64,000 bases of DNA, from the NCBI GenBank assembly GCA_047630175.1, contig JBLHVI010000005.1, positions 1-64,000 of the forward strand, read 5' to 3'. A model generated the notes under the pieces. It was not told the DNA's origin, did not search any database, and saw nothing but the letters and a program-made list of their open reading frames with translations. Positions within the stretch are counted from its first letter, which is position 1. The number at the start of each line of letters is the position of its first letter. Shown one piece after another: positions 35,247-43,866 of the stretch. Source of the DNA: UBA4582 sp047630175 (GTDB lineage Bacteria > Pseudomonadota > Gammaproteobacteria > Pseudomonadales > Azotimanducaceae). The translations under genes were made by a program, and so were the position numbers.

Positions 35247-36515
35247 ATGAAATTCTCACAACTACCCCGACCAACACTCATCAGCTTGCAGGAAAGCCTT
35301 GAAGCGCAGTATGAGACCTTTCGACAAGCGAAGCTGAACCTAGACCTGACCCGTGGCAAGCCTGCCGCCGAACAGCTGGATTTATCTAACGAACTTGACG
35401 GCATACTGCAGGGCTTTTATCTGCTGCAGGACGGCACTGACGTACGCAATTACGGTGGCCTGTTGGGCATCCCAGAAGCCCGTCAACTCGCCGCTAGTTT
35501 TCTTGAAGTCGACGCCGACGAGGTCATGGTGGGTGGTAATAGCAGCCTAACGCTGATGTATGCTTATATTGATCATATGCTACCGACTTGGCTTGCCGAG
35601 CTTGCAGACGACACAGACCGGATCAAATTCATCTGTCCAGTGCCTGGTTACGATCGTCATTTCACTATCTGTGACCATTTTGATATTGAAATGTTAACAG
35701 TACCGCTTCTCGCTGACGGACCAGACATGGCCCAGATAGAAGCGATGGTTGAGCAGGACCCTCTCATCAAAGGCATCTGGTGTGTACCCAAGTATTCCAA
35801 CCCAACAGGCCACACTTATAGCGATGCGGTGGTTGAGCAGTTTGCCCGTCTCAGTGAAAAGGCCGGCGAGCACTTCACTATATTCTGGGACAACGCCTAC
35901 GCAGTGCATCATCTGACAGACACCCATGACAGCCTGAAAAATCTGATGCAAGAAGCTCGCGCTCAGGGCAACCAGAACAGCGTCGTTATTCTAGGGTCGA
36001 CCTCCAAGGTAACTTTTGCGGGCGCGGGCATCGCCTTTCTTGCTACTTCGCTGACGAACCTCAAGCGCTTTGAAAAACACATGTCTGTGTCTGTTATCGG
36101 TTTTGACAAGGTCAATCAACTTCGACATGTGCGTTTTCTCAAAGATGCAGAAACCATCGAAGCGCATATGCACAAACACCGAGAGATTATCCAACCGAAG
36201 TTCGAAATGACCGAGAAGGTTCTCGATGAACACCTTGGCGGTAAGGGAATCGCAACTTGGACGCGCCCCAGAGGCGGTTACTTTATCTCGCTTGATACAC
36301 TGCCGAACCTAGCTACAGAGGTCATTCGGCAGGCTGCCGCGATTGGTGTTAAGCTAACGCCTGCCGGCGCGACGTTTCCTGGCGGACAGGATCCGGTCGA
36401 CAGTAATATTAGAATTGCCCCAACTTTCCCCTCCCTCGACGCGCTACAACGCGCCCTGGAAGTTTTCGTGGTGTGCTTGCAGCTAGCCACTGTTAACCAA
36501 ATTTTGAGTGATTGA
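35247..36515 (+). CDS. Class I aminotransferase of the AspT/MocR-like type (PF12897-like)
   Basis: 422 residues. The opening LNLDLTRGKPAAEQLDLSNELDG and NYGGLLGIPEAR match aspartate aminotransferases of the subgroup seen in Corynebacterium AspT. The PLP lysine is in LGSTSKVTFAGAGIAF. DNAYAVHHL holds the Asp/Tyr that contact PLP, and the substrate arginine is near the C-terminal SNIRIAPTFPS. There is no N-terminal GntR domain, so it is an enzyme, not a MocR regulator. GGAG precedes the ATG. It is 22 bp after argC and likely co-transcribed. Aspartate or a related amino acid is the probable substrate. Confidence 0.85.
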   Translation: MKFSQLPRPTLISLQESLEAQYETFRQAKLNLDLTRGKPAAEQLDLSNELDGILQGFYLLQDGTDVRNYGGLLGIPEARQLAASFLEVDADEVMVGGNSSLTLMYAYIDHMLPTWLAELADDTDRIKFICPVPGYDRHFTICDHFDIEMLTVPLLADGPDMAQIEAMVEQDPLIKGIWCVPKYSNPTGHTYSDAVVEQFARLSEKAGEHFTIFWDNAYAVHHLTDTHDSLKNLMQEARAQGNQNSVVILGSTSKVTFAGAGIAFLATSLTNLKRFEKHMSVSVIGFDKVNQLRHVRFLKDAETIEAHMHKHREIIQPKFEMTEKVLDEHLGGKGIATWTRPRGGYFISLDTLPNLATEVIRQAAAIGVKLTPAGATFPGGQDPVDSNIRIAPTFPSLDALQRALEVFVVCLQLATVNQILSD

Positions 36516-36522
36516 CACCTAA

Positions 36523-37827
36523 ATGACATCATTACCCGCGGATACAGAGCAAAGTCCAGAGAATGCCATCGAGGCAAGTAGCGCAGCGCCAGTCAATGAC
36601 TTTCTTGAACTGGATTTGCCTCAAGAGCTTTATCAGGCCATCGACAAGCTCGGCTTCACTACCTCCACGCCGATCCAAAAAGCAGTGCTGCCTTACTCCC
36701 TTGACGGCCGCGACATCATCGCACAAGCCCAGACAGGCACGGGCAAGACTGCTGCTTTCTTAATTTCCGTGATCACTTATCACTTGGAACACCCAGAGTA
36801 TGAAGAGCGGCCAGCGGGCACACCCTTTGCGCTAATCATTGCGCCTACCCGAGAACTGGTGATGCAAATTGCTGAAGATGCAGTGGGTCTTGCTCTGTTC
36901 ACTGACCTGGAAGTACTTTCCGTCGTCGGCGGCATGGACTACGAAAAGCAAAAAAACCAGCTCAAGGGCCCAATCGACATCATTATCGCCACCCCAGGTC
37001 GATTGCTAGACTTCTGTCGCACGGGTGTTATTAACCTGTCCAAGGTAGAAACCTTGATCATTGACGAAGCTGACAGAATGCTCAGCATGGGCTTCATTCC
37101 CGATGTGAAGTCAATTATTAACAAGACTCCCTCGAAACAAAAGCGTCAGACCCAGCTCTTTAGTGCGACATTCAGTGACGATATCAAGCGCCTGGCAGCC
37201 AGCTGGACTCTGGATCCGGAGCGCATTGAAATTGAGCCAGACCAGGTCGCTGTCGACTCGGTGGAGCAACTGGTCTACCTTGCCGGTGCCGACCAAAAGT
37301 TCACCGTATTGTATAACCTGCTTCAGCAGGAAGATGTTAAGCGCGTGATTATCTTCGCCAATCGGCGTGACGAGACTCGCTCCCTTGAAAGTCGCCTGTA
37401 CCGTCACGGTATAGACACTGGTCTGCTGAGCGGCGAAGTGGTACAGACCAAGCGTATTCGTACCCTGGAACAATTTAAGTCTGGTCAGATCAAGGTGCTA
37501 GTTGCCACGGATGTGGCAGGTCGCGGTATCCACGTTGATGGCGTCTCGCACGTGATTAACTATAATCTGCCTGAAGACCCCGAAGACTACGTACATCGCA
37601 TCGGCAGAACTGGCCGGGCGGGCGCTATGGGTACTTCGGTCAGCCTCGCCTGCGAAGACGAATCATTCATGCTGCCGGCCATCGAGGAATTGTTAGGCCA
37701 AGCGTTTCATTGCGAACAACCGCCTGTCGCGCTTTTAACAGCGCCACCCTCGCCGGTTCGCAAAGCGCGGGAAAAGCCAGAAATGGCGCCGACGAGACCG
37801 AAAAAGAGCACCAGGCGTGAGCGCTGA
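36523..37827 (+). CDS. DEAD-box RNA helicase, RhlB-like
   Basis: 434 residues. All helicase motifs are seen: Q motif near GFTTSTPIQ, AQTGTGKT (I), PTRELVMQI (Ia), TPGRL (Ib), DEADRM (II), SATFSD (III), ATDVAGRGIHVDGVSHVINYN (V) and HRIGRTGR (VI). The YEERPAGTPFALI insert and the basic Pro/Arg/Lys tail resemble RhlB of pseudomonads, a degradosome-linked helicase. Seven bp follow the aminotransferase stop, and the gene overlaps the cupin gene by 11 nt. Confidence 0.88.
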   Translation: MTSLPADTEQSPENAIEASSAAPVNDFLELDLPQELYQAIDKLGFTTSTPIQKAVLPYSLDGRDIIAQAQTGTGKTAAFLISVITYHLEHPEYEERPAGTPFALIIAPTRELVMQIAEDAVGLALFTDLEVLSVVGGMDYEKQKNQLKGPIDIIIATPGRLLDFCRTGVINLSKVETLIIDEADRMLSMGFIPDVKSIINKTPSKQKRQTQLFSATFSDDIKRLAASWTLDPERIEIEPDQVAVDSVEQLVYLAGADQKFTVLYNLLQQEDVKRVIIFANRRDETRSLESRLYRHGIDTGLLSGEVVQTKRIRTLEQFKSGQIKVLVATDVAGRGIHVDGVSHVINYNLPEDPEDYVHRIGRTGRAGAMGTSVSLACEDESFMLPAIEELLGQAFHCEQPPVALLTAPPSPVRKAREKPEMAPTRPKKSTRRER

Positions 37828-38302
37828 GTTAAAACACCCGCTCGTCAGCGCCGAGACCATCAAGGCGCTTGATGAGACCCGCCACGTACACCAATTTAAT
37901 GACAACGCCGTACGCAATACTCGCTCGCTTGGTGATTTAGTAGGGATGACCCACCTCGGCGTGCACCTCGTCAGGCTTGAGAGCGGTTACGAGTCAACGC
38001 AGTTCCACAGCCATCAGTGCGATGAAGAGTTTCTATATATTCTTTCCGGGCGCGGCGTAGCTGAGATCGGCGACGCTGAGCATCAGGTCGGCGCTGGTGA
38101 TTTCATGGGTTTCAGCACAAGCTCGCCAGCTCACAGTTTACGCAACCCTTTTACCGAGGATCTCGTCTACCTGATGAGTGGCGAGCGCAATAATATTGAT
38201 ATTTGTGACTATCCCCGTATACAGCGACGCATGTACCGAGTGGATGGTGACAAGCAATATGTTGATCTGAATAATCTGCACGATGTGCAACCAAAACCAT
38301 AG
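37817..38302 (+). CDS. Cupin-domain protein
   Basis: 161 residues, GTG start inside the end of the helicase gene. A cupin barrel is clear: motif 1 is HSHQCDEEFLYILSGRG, and motif 2 is the VGAGDFMGFSTSSPAHSLRN region, so the usual His/Glu/His metal set is present. The tail DICDYPRIQRRMYRVDGDKQYVDL resembles uncharacterised cupins thought to bind a sugar or act as a sensor. The reaction is unknown. Overlap implies coupled translation. Confidence 0.82.
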   Translation: MSAELKHPLVSAETIKALDETRHVHQFNDNAVRNTRSLGDLVGMTHLGVHLVRLESGYESTQFHSHQCDEEFLYILSGRGVAEIGDAEHQVGAGDFMGFSTSSPAHSLRNPFTEDLVYLMSGERNNIDICDYPRIQRRMYRVDGDKQYVDLNNLHDVQPKP

Positions 38303-38433
38303 CGCTGTAGGTGGTCGCAAATGACTGACATACCTCTGACACCCTCTTTTTCTTCCTAGCTCTGTGTAAACTAGGTGCAAAAGAAGCATCAAAACGTCCA
38401 ATCTAAAATTGTTTAATATGAACCGGAGCCAAC

Positions 38434-38820
38434 ATGGCAAATTACGAAATGGAACCGAGCACTAACGTCTTCGGTGAGACACTGGAACCTTGCGGCAATG
38501 ATCCCGTCACCGGATTTTTTCGAGATGGATGCTGCAATACCTGCACCGAGGATATGGGCTCTCACACAGTTTGCGTGGAAGTTACCGAAGCGTTCTTGGA
38601 ATACTCCCGATTTGCGGGTAACGACCTGTCTACGCCCCACCCAGAGGCAGGTTTTACCGGGCTCAAGGCCGGTGATCGCTGGTGTCTGTGCGCCGGTCGT
38701 TGGCTGCAAGCTCTGGAAAAAGATAGGGCGCCTCGGGTGTTCCTGAACAACACACATATCAAGGCACTCGACATCGTATCGCTAGATTTGCTCCAGTCTC
38801 ACGCTGTCACTCTCAACTAG
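38434..38820 (+). CDS. DUF2237 family protein
   Basis: 128 residues. The family pattern is plain: NVFGETLEPCGNDPVTGFFRDGCCNT, DMGSHTVCVEVTEAFLEYSRFAGNDLSTP and GLKAGDRWCLCAGRWLQAL, then APRVFLNNTHIKAL. Several conserved cysteines (GCCNTC, WCLC) suggest a metal or redox role, but none is established for the family. GGAG precedes the ATG. Confidence 0.9.
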   Translation: MANYEMEPSTNVFGETLEPCGNDPVTGFFRDGCCNTCTEDMGSHTVCVEVTEAFLEYSRFAGNDLSTPHPEAGFTGLKAGDRWCLCAGRWLQALEKDRAPRVFLNNTHIKALDIVSLDLLQSHAVTLN

Positions 38821-38869
38821 TTAGCCATATCTTGTCAAAAAATCGCCCATAAAGAAGGAGATAGCAACC

Positions 38870-39553
38870 ATGCCCGAGAGACTCAAAGACAAATCCGTTT
38901 TGGTAACCCAGAGCACTGACTTTATGGGGCCAGCTATCAACGACCTATTCACTCAAGAAGCAGCTCAGGTCGATGCGCGACCTGGCGTTGTACCTTTTGG
39001 TGAGGCGTTTGATGAATATGTCACCGGTCTCGCAGATATTGACATCCTTATCGCCAATTTAGCACATGCACCCTGTAACGGCCCGACAGCAGCTATTCTA
39101 GATACTGACTGGATGAGTATGTTCGACACGATGGTGCATCCGTTAATGCGGCTGATTCGACACTTTGCGCCGCTGATGGCAAACAGGGGCTATGGCAAGA
39201 TCGTCTGCATGACGAGCGCCGCGCCATTGCGAGGCATGCCTGGCTCAGCAGCTTACTGCGCAGCTCGGGGAGCCCAGAATGCGTTTGTACGCGCTGCCGG
39301 CTTAGAGTTTGCTGCCGCTAATGTGCAGATCAATGCTATCGCTCAGAACTATGTCAGCAATCCTGAGTACTTTCCTGACGACTTGGTTGCCTCAGAAAAA
39401 TTCCAAAATCATCTTAAACGCAATGTTCCTATACGCCGCGTCGCGCGCGCTGAAGAGTCAGCCGAACTGGCCTTGTTTCTCGCATCTAACAACAGTGATT
39501 TTATTGTTGGCCAAATAGTCCCGTTCTCCGGCGGCTGGGCAACCAACACGTAA
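38870..39553 (+). CDS. Halohydrin dehalogenase-like SDR
   Basis: 227 residues with an SDR fold but not a normal dehydrogenase. In place of the TGxxxGxG cofactor loop it has T13-QSTD-F18-M-G20, which is the T-X4-F-X-G halide-site motif of halohydrin dehalogenases. The catalytic set is S116, Y129 and R133, i.e. S-X12-Y-X3-R, with Arg in place of the SDR Lys. The C-terminal half aligns by eye with HheC (TSA.P.., N at 160 before YV/YL, LA-FLAS, GQV...GG). These enzymes open epoxides or expel halide from vicinal halohydrins without NAD(P). An AAGGAG site precedes the ATG. Neighbours are DUF2237 and GNAT genes, with no known halo-catabolic partner. Confidence 0.82.
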   Translation: MPERLKDKSVLVTQSTDFMGPAINDLFTQEAAQVDARPGVVPFGEAFDEYVTGLADIDILIANLAHAPCNGPTAAILDTDWMSMFDTMVHPLMRLIRHFAPLMANRGYGKIVCMTSAAPLRGMPGSAAYCAARGAQNAFVRAAGLEFAAANVQINAIAQNYVSNPEYFPDDLVASEKFQNHLKRNVPIRRVARAEESAELALFLASNNSDFIVGQIVPFSGGWATNT

Positions 39554-39585
39554 GATTGTGACCATGTAGCCCGCGGAATTTGCGC

Positions 39586-40158
39586 ATGAAAACACACATC
39601 GACATCTGGCATATAGAACTCAAAGACCCAGGACGCGTGCCTGTCGCCGGCGCGGATCGCCCCTATCGTCTTGAACAAATCACGCAGCCGAACCCGACGT
39701 TCAATCGGTACTTATATATTAGCGTCGGCTCTCCTTGGCAGTGGTACATGCGCCTACCATGGCGTTACTCGCAATGGCTTGAAGCGGTCAGTCGTCCTGA
39801 GCTACAAACTTGGGTAGCGTATTATGAGGGCGTACCCGCTGGTTACTTCGAGCTTGAGCAACAGGCTCACGGCAGCGTCGAAATTGGCTACTTTGGCCTC
39901 GTACCTGAATTTATTGGTAGAGGCTTCGGTAAAGCCTTGCTAGAAGACGCTATTAGCCGCGCCTGGCAACTCGGCGGGCAGCGGGTCTGGCTGCATACGT
40001 GCTCCCTCGATCACCCCAATGCCTTGAGCAATTATCTGGCACGAGGTTTTAGCGTTTTCAAGCAAGAACATATCGTTGAAGACCTACCCAATGCGCCTCT
40101 ACAACCCTGGGCCGGCGCGGCAAAAACCGACATGCCGCTGGGACTGCTACATGAATGA
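39586..40158 (+). CDS. GNAT-family N-acetyltransferase
   Basis: 190 residues from the ATG at 39586 (a TTG lies at 39580). The acetyl-CoA loop is VPEFIGRGFGKALLEDAI and the C-terminal part has NALSNYLARGFSVFKQE, both typical. The first 75 residues are unusual for GNATs and Trp/Tyr-rich (SPWQWYMRLPWRYSQW). The acceptor is unknown. It converges with amt and ends about 105 bp from the shared hairpin. Confidence 0.85.
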   Translation: MKTHIDIWHIELKDPGRVPVAGADRPYRLEQITQPNPTFNRYLYISVGSPWQWYMRLPWRYSQWLEAVSRPELQTWVAYYEGVPAGYFELEQQAHGSVEIGYFGLVPEFIGRGFGKALLEDAISRAWQLGGQRVWLHTCSLDHPNALSNYLARGFSVFKQEHIVEDLPNAPLQPWAGAAKTDMPLGLLHE

Positions 40159-40262
40159 CCAGCCGGGGCTGGCGCCCGGTTTCTGAACAAGCCATTTTCT
40201 ATCAAAGGCTTAATGCTAAGCTACAACAACTGACTGTTAGCTCGTCCAAATACCACGTCCAT

Positions 40263-40296
40263 AAAAAAGGCGCTCTGATTATCTAATCAGAGCGCC
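40263..40296 (-). terminator. Rho-independent terminator of amt
   Basis: The arms at 40269-40281 and 40284-40296 are perfect 13-bp inverted repeats. On the minus strand six T follow (40268 to 40263). It lies 28 bp after the amt stop. Confidence 0.9.
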
Positions 40297-40323
40297 TCGA
40301 TAGCACTAAGCAGCTTGTGTAGA

Positions 40324-41601
40324 TTAGCTGTTAGAGACGAACTCCGGATAAGCCTCAACACCGCACTCGCCGATATCAACACCTTGATACTCTTCTTCTT
40401 CACTGACGCGGATACCAACGGTCATCTTCAGTGCAATCCACACGATCAAGCTCGTGCCAAAGACCCAGAAGAAAATAGTACCTGCACCAATGAGTTGGCC
40501 TATCAGCGTTGCGCCACCCGTAATTGGCACCAACAACAAACCGAGTAAACCACACGTTCCGTGAACAGAAATCGCACCTACGGGATCATCAATCTTAAGT
40601 TTATCAAGACCCACGATAGAGAAAACCACCAACACACCACCAAGCGCACCAAACAATGTCGCCTCCAGTGCAGTAGGCGTCGAAGGCTCAGCGGTGATCG
40701 CAACCAAACCGGCCAGTGCGCCGTTCAACAGCATGGTTAGATCTGCTTTACCAAACATAATGCGTGCCGTGATCAGTGCCGCGATCCCACCGCCTGCAGC
40801 CGCAGTATTAGTGTTCAAGAAAACCATAGCGACAGAGTTGGCGCTGGCGATATCGCCAAGCTTCAACACAGATCCGCCATTGAAGCCAAACCAGCCCATC
40901 CAAAGGATGAAGGTACCCAGCGTCGCCAAAGGTAAGTTGGCACCTGGAATCGCATTGATCTGTCCGTCTTTACCATACTTGCCTTTACGCGCACCCAATA
41001 CCAAAACACCTGCTAGGGCCGCTGCTGCGCCGGCTAAATGCACGATACCTGAACCAGCAAAGTCAGAGAAACCAAGGTCACCGAGTGTATAAAGGCCGAA
41101 TACAGGTAACCCACCCCACGTCCAAGAACCTTCCATTGGGTAAATAAAGCCGGTCATCACGACGGCAAATGCGAGGAAGGCCCACAGCTTCATACGTTCA
41201 GCTACGGCACCGGACACAATAGACATGGCAGTTGCCACGAACACAACCTGGAAAAAGAAATCAGAGGCGTTTGCGTATACCGCGCCCCCATCAAAGCCAG
41301 CTTCTTTTGACTCGGCAAGTACAGTTGCCGTCAACACATCAGCACTCGCGGCACCGTCTAGCTCAATTCCCGCAAGCATGAAGCTGCCGTCGTACATAAT
41401 CGCGTAACCGCAAACGAGATACATGATACAAGAGATGGCAAACAGCGCGACGTTTTTAGTCAGGATCTCAGCGGTGTTTTTAGAGCGGACTAGGCCCGCC
41501 TCGAGCATGGCAAAACCAGCTGCCATCCACATAACGAGCGCGCCGCATACGAGAAAATAAAACGTATCTAACGCATATTGAAGTTCTAAGGTTTGATCCA
41601 C
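40324..41601 (-). CDS. amt: Ammonium transporter Amt
   Basis: 425 residues from a GTG at 41601 preceded by GGAGG at 8 nt. The longer frame to 41649 has no ribosome site. About 11 membrane helices, with the signatures DTFYFLVCGALVMWMAAGFAMLEAGLVRSKN at the start and FAGSGIVHLAGAAAALAGVLVLG in the middle. The central conserved pore histidines lie in GIVH and SVHGTCGLLG. It moves ammonium into the cell. A sigma-54 promoter is upstream, as expected for nitrogen control. glnK, the usual partner gene, is absent. Confidence 0.96.
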   Translation of the reverse strand: MDQTLELQYALDTFYFLVCGALVMWMAAGFAMLEAGLVRSKNTAEILTKNVALFAISCIMYLVCGYAIMYDGSFMLAGIELDGAASADVLTATVLAESKEAGFDGGAVYANASDFFFQVVFVATAMSIVSGAVAERMKLWAFLAFAVVMTGFIYPMEGSWTWGGLPVFGLYTLGDLGFSDFAGSGIVHLAGAAAALAGVLVLGARKGKYGKDGQINAIPGANLPLATLGTFILWMGWFGFNGGSVLKLGDIASANSVAMVFLNTNTAAAGGGIAALITARIMFGKADLTMLLNGALAGLVAITAEPSTPTALEATLFGALGGVLVVFSIVGLDKLKIDDPVGAISVHGTCGLLGLLLVPITGGATLIGQLIGAGTIFFWVFGTSLIVWIALKMTVGIRVSEEEEYQGVDIGECGVEAYPEFVSNS

Positions 41602-41935
41602 TGTAGGCCCCTCCAGGTTTTTCGGTTTATTGCGGATACCACGGTGCATGGCATCTCGGATAACGTACTATTTGATATCCAAGTAAATGCAAGGTTGATG
41701 CCAGAACCTTACCGCCAACGCTAACTGGTTGATTTGAAGCTACTAATTAAAGAGATGCAGGAATAGGCGCAATCTCAAGGGATCTTACGTGCCCCGAAGT
41801 AGGGCTGAGAACAGCGAAAACCCATAAGTTACCGCATCAATAAAGAGCAAGACCAACTCTAAATGCACCATATTAATGCGATGGCTCGCGATGCGAGACT
41901 ACAGTCAAACATGGGCGAGCAGCAGCAACAGCCGA
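41602..41935. other. amt upstream region, 334 bp
   Basis: No gene is supported. It holds the amt ribosome site, the sigma-54 promoter at 41688-41703 and a TGCACCA at 41864-41870 that matches one half of an NtrC site. The other half is not clear. The end of the TRAP dctM gene lies at 41936. Confidence 0.5.
41688..41703 (-). promoter_or_regulatory. Sigma-54 promoter (-24/-12) of amt
   Basis: On the minus strand the sequence is TGGCATC-AACC-TTGCA. It has the invariant GG and GC in the right spacing and matches the TGGCAYR-N4-TTGCW consensus at all but one specified position. The transcript would start near 41678, about 77 nt before the GTG. Confidence 0.8.
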
Positions 41936-43297
41936 TCAAGGCGAGGGGGAGTAGGCCTGAGCTGGCAGCCAAACTACTAGCGCTGGCCAATAGAAAATTA
42001 ACGCTAAACCAACCAATTGCAAGGCAACAAAAGGCAGCACTCCGCGGTAAATTGTTGCGACATTAATCGCCGCTGGAGCAACACCCTTGAGATAGAAAAT
42101 AGCAAAGCCTACCGGCGGAGTAAGAAACGAAGTTTGCAAGCAGACAGCAAACAGCACGGTGAACCACACAAGGTCAAAGCCTAACTGCGTGACCACAGGG
42201 CTGACCAGTGGTAAGACAATTAAAGTAATCTCGATCCAGTCGAGAAAAAATCCGAGTATGAAGGTAAAGAACAGGATCGCGATGACGATCCCCGATGGCC
42301 CAAACGGCAACCCTTGTAAAAGCCTGGATATCAGTTCATCACCCCCTAGGCCACGCAACACCAAGGAGTATGCGGTGGCACCTAAGAATATGGCAAAGAT
42401 GTACGCGGTAGTTCGGGTCGTCTCAGACAACACCTGACGAAACACCGACACATTTAACTGGCGATTCAGGGCTGCGAGCAATATCGCACCAAAAGCCCCA
42501 ACCCCTGCCGCTTCGGTGGGTGTTGCTATACCGAAAAAAATTGATCCTAAAACGGCCAAAATCAACCCTGCTGGTGGCAGAATAGACACAAAGACATCTA
42601 GCACGAGAGACAGATCAACGATGGCGCGACTCTCGGGAACAGGTGCAACGTCAACCTTGATATAGGCGTAAATTAGGATATAAAACACAAACAGAGCACC
42701 CAGCATTAAGCCGGGAATCAACGCTCCGAGGAACAAATCTCCCACCGGCATAGCCAGTCGGTCAGCCATAAGCACCAACATAATACTGGGTGGAATCAAA
42801 ATCCCTAGCGTGCCCACGGCACAAACAGTGCCAGCAGCGAGTTCTGGCTGGTATTTAAGTTCAAGCATCTGCGGCAACCCCAACAGCGCCAGCAAAACAA
42901 CCGAAGCACCAATAATGCCCGTCGAGGCCGCCAGCAATATACCTATCAAAGCCACTGTAACCGCCATGCCGCCGCGCACGCCACCGAACAAGCGAGCCAC
43001 ATTAACCATCAGGCGCTGGGCAACACCCGATCTGTCTAGCATCAGCCCCATGAACACAAACATAGGTAAGGCGACCAGCACCCAGTTGTTCATCACATCC
43101 CAGATTCGATCAGCCACCAGCGCGCTATAGTCCCAACTCACAAATATTGGCAAGGCAAAATCTACCTGAGCTATAATCGCAATACCGGTAAACAACACTG
43201 CCAGCCCACCCAATACCCATGCAACGGGGAAGCCGGTGAAGATCAGCCCGATAAATGCCACGAACATCAACGTTGATAGCCAATCTCCGGTCGACAT
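41936..43297 (-). CDS. dctM: TRAP transporter large permease DctM
   Basis: 453 residues from ATG 43297; a TTG codon directly before it was not used. The ATG overlaps the dctQ TGA. It has about 12-13 membrane helices, with the DctM marks FPVAWVLGG near 25, a PPSIMLVLMADRLAMPVGDLFLGALIPG segment, ATPTEAAGVGAFGAILLA and FLDWIEITLIVLPLV. It is the ion-driven translocation unit of the system. The cargo is set by the binding protein. Confidence 0.95.
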   Translation of the reverse strand: MSTGDWLSTLMFVAFIGLIFTGFPVAWVLGGLAVLFTGIAIIAQVDFALPIFVSWDYSALVADRIWDVMNNWVLVALPMFVFMGLMLDRSGVAQRLMVNVARLFGGVRGGMAVTVALIGILLAASTGIIGASVVLLALLGLPQMLELKYQPELAAGTVCAVGTLGILIPPSIMLVLMADRLAMPVGDLFLGALIPGLMLGALFVFYILIYAYIKVDVAPVPESRAIVDLSLVLDVFVSILPPAGLILAVLGSIFFGIATPTEAAGVGAFGAILLAALNRQLNVSVFRQVLSETTRTTAYIFAIFLGATAYSLVLRGLGGDELISRLLQGLPFGPSGIVIAILFFTFILGFFLDWIEITLIVLPLVSPVVTQLGFDLVWFTVLFAVCLQTSFLTPPVGFAIFYLKGVAPAAINVATIYRGVLPFVALQLVGLALIFYWPALVVWLPAQAYSPSP

Positions 43298-43863
43298 CAA
43301 GCCTGCTCACCCGTCGCTGCATCTCGACGATCATTGACAGCGAAGACCCGCGGTCGATCAAACAAGAAACAACACACGCGGCTCAGGCGTGCTAAAACTG
43401 CCATGCCCAGGAACATAAATGCGAGTGGCAATACAGCTTTGATCAACCACCGATAGCCCAGCCCAGCAGGCGCCTGAGAAACCTCAGACTGTTGATAGGA
43501 ATAAAAGACCAGTGGTATTGAAGCGACCAACACGAGCATAATAAAAGGCAGTAGCAATGCAACAATGCCGTAAAGCTCAATCCAGGCCTGAGTCTGAGGC
43601 GCCAGTCGCTCGCGCACGACATCAACGCGAATGTGTGAATCAGACACGTAGGCATAGGACAGACCAAACAAGAAACCAATGGCGTATAGGTGCCACTGAA
43701 TCTCTTCAAATTCGACCCGCCCTTGGGCGAATAAATAGCGCATCACCACGTTAATAACAATCACGGCCAATAGCAGCAACCAGATCAGTGATAAGTACTC
43801 ACCCAGACGCCGAATGAATTCATCGACGCGCCAAGAAAACGCCGTGTGCGGTAGTACCAACAT
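43297..43863 (-). CDS. dctQ: TRAP transporter small permease DctQ
   Basis: 188 residues with four membrane helices (IWLLLLAVIVINVVMRYLF, GIVALLLPFIMLVLVASIPLVF and others). EEIQWHLYAIGFLFGLSYAYVSDSHIRVDVV is the DctQ signature. It bridges DctM and the binding protein. The gene starts 3 bp after dctP and overlaps dctM. Confidence 0.94.
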   Translation of the reverse strand: MLVLPHTAFSWRVDEFIRRLGEYLSLIWLLLLAVIVINVVMRYLFAQGRVEFEEIQWHLYAIGFLFGLSYAYVSDSHIRVDVVRERLAPQTQAWIELYGIVALLLPFIMLVLVASIPLVFYSYQQSEVSQAPAGLGYRWLIKAVLPLAFMFLGMAVLARLSRVCCFLFDRPRVFAVNDRRDAATGEQA

Positions 43864-43866
43864 CGA

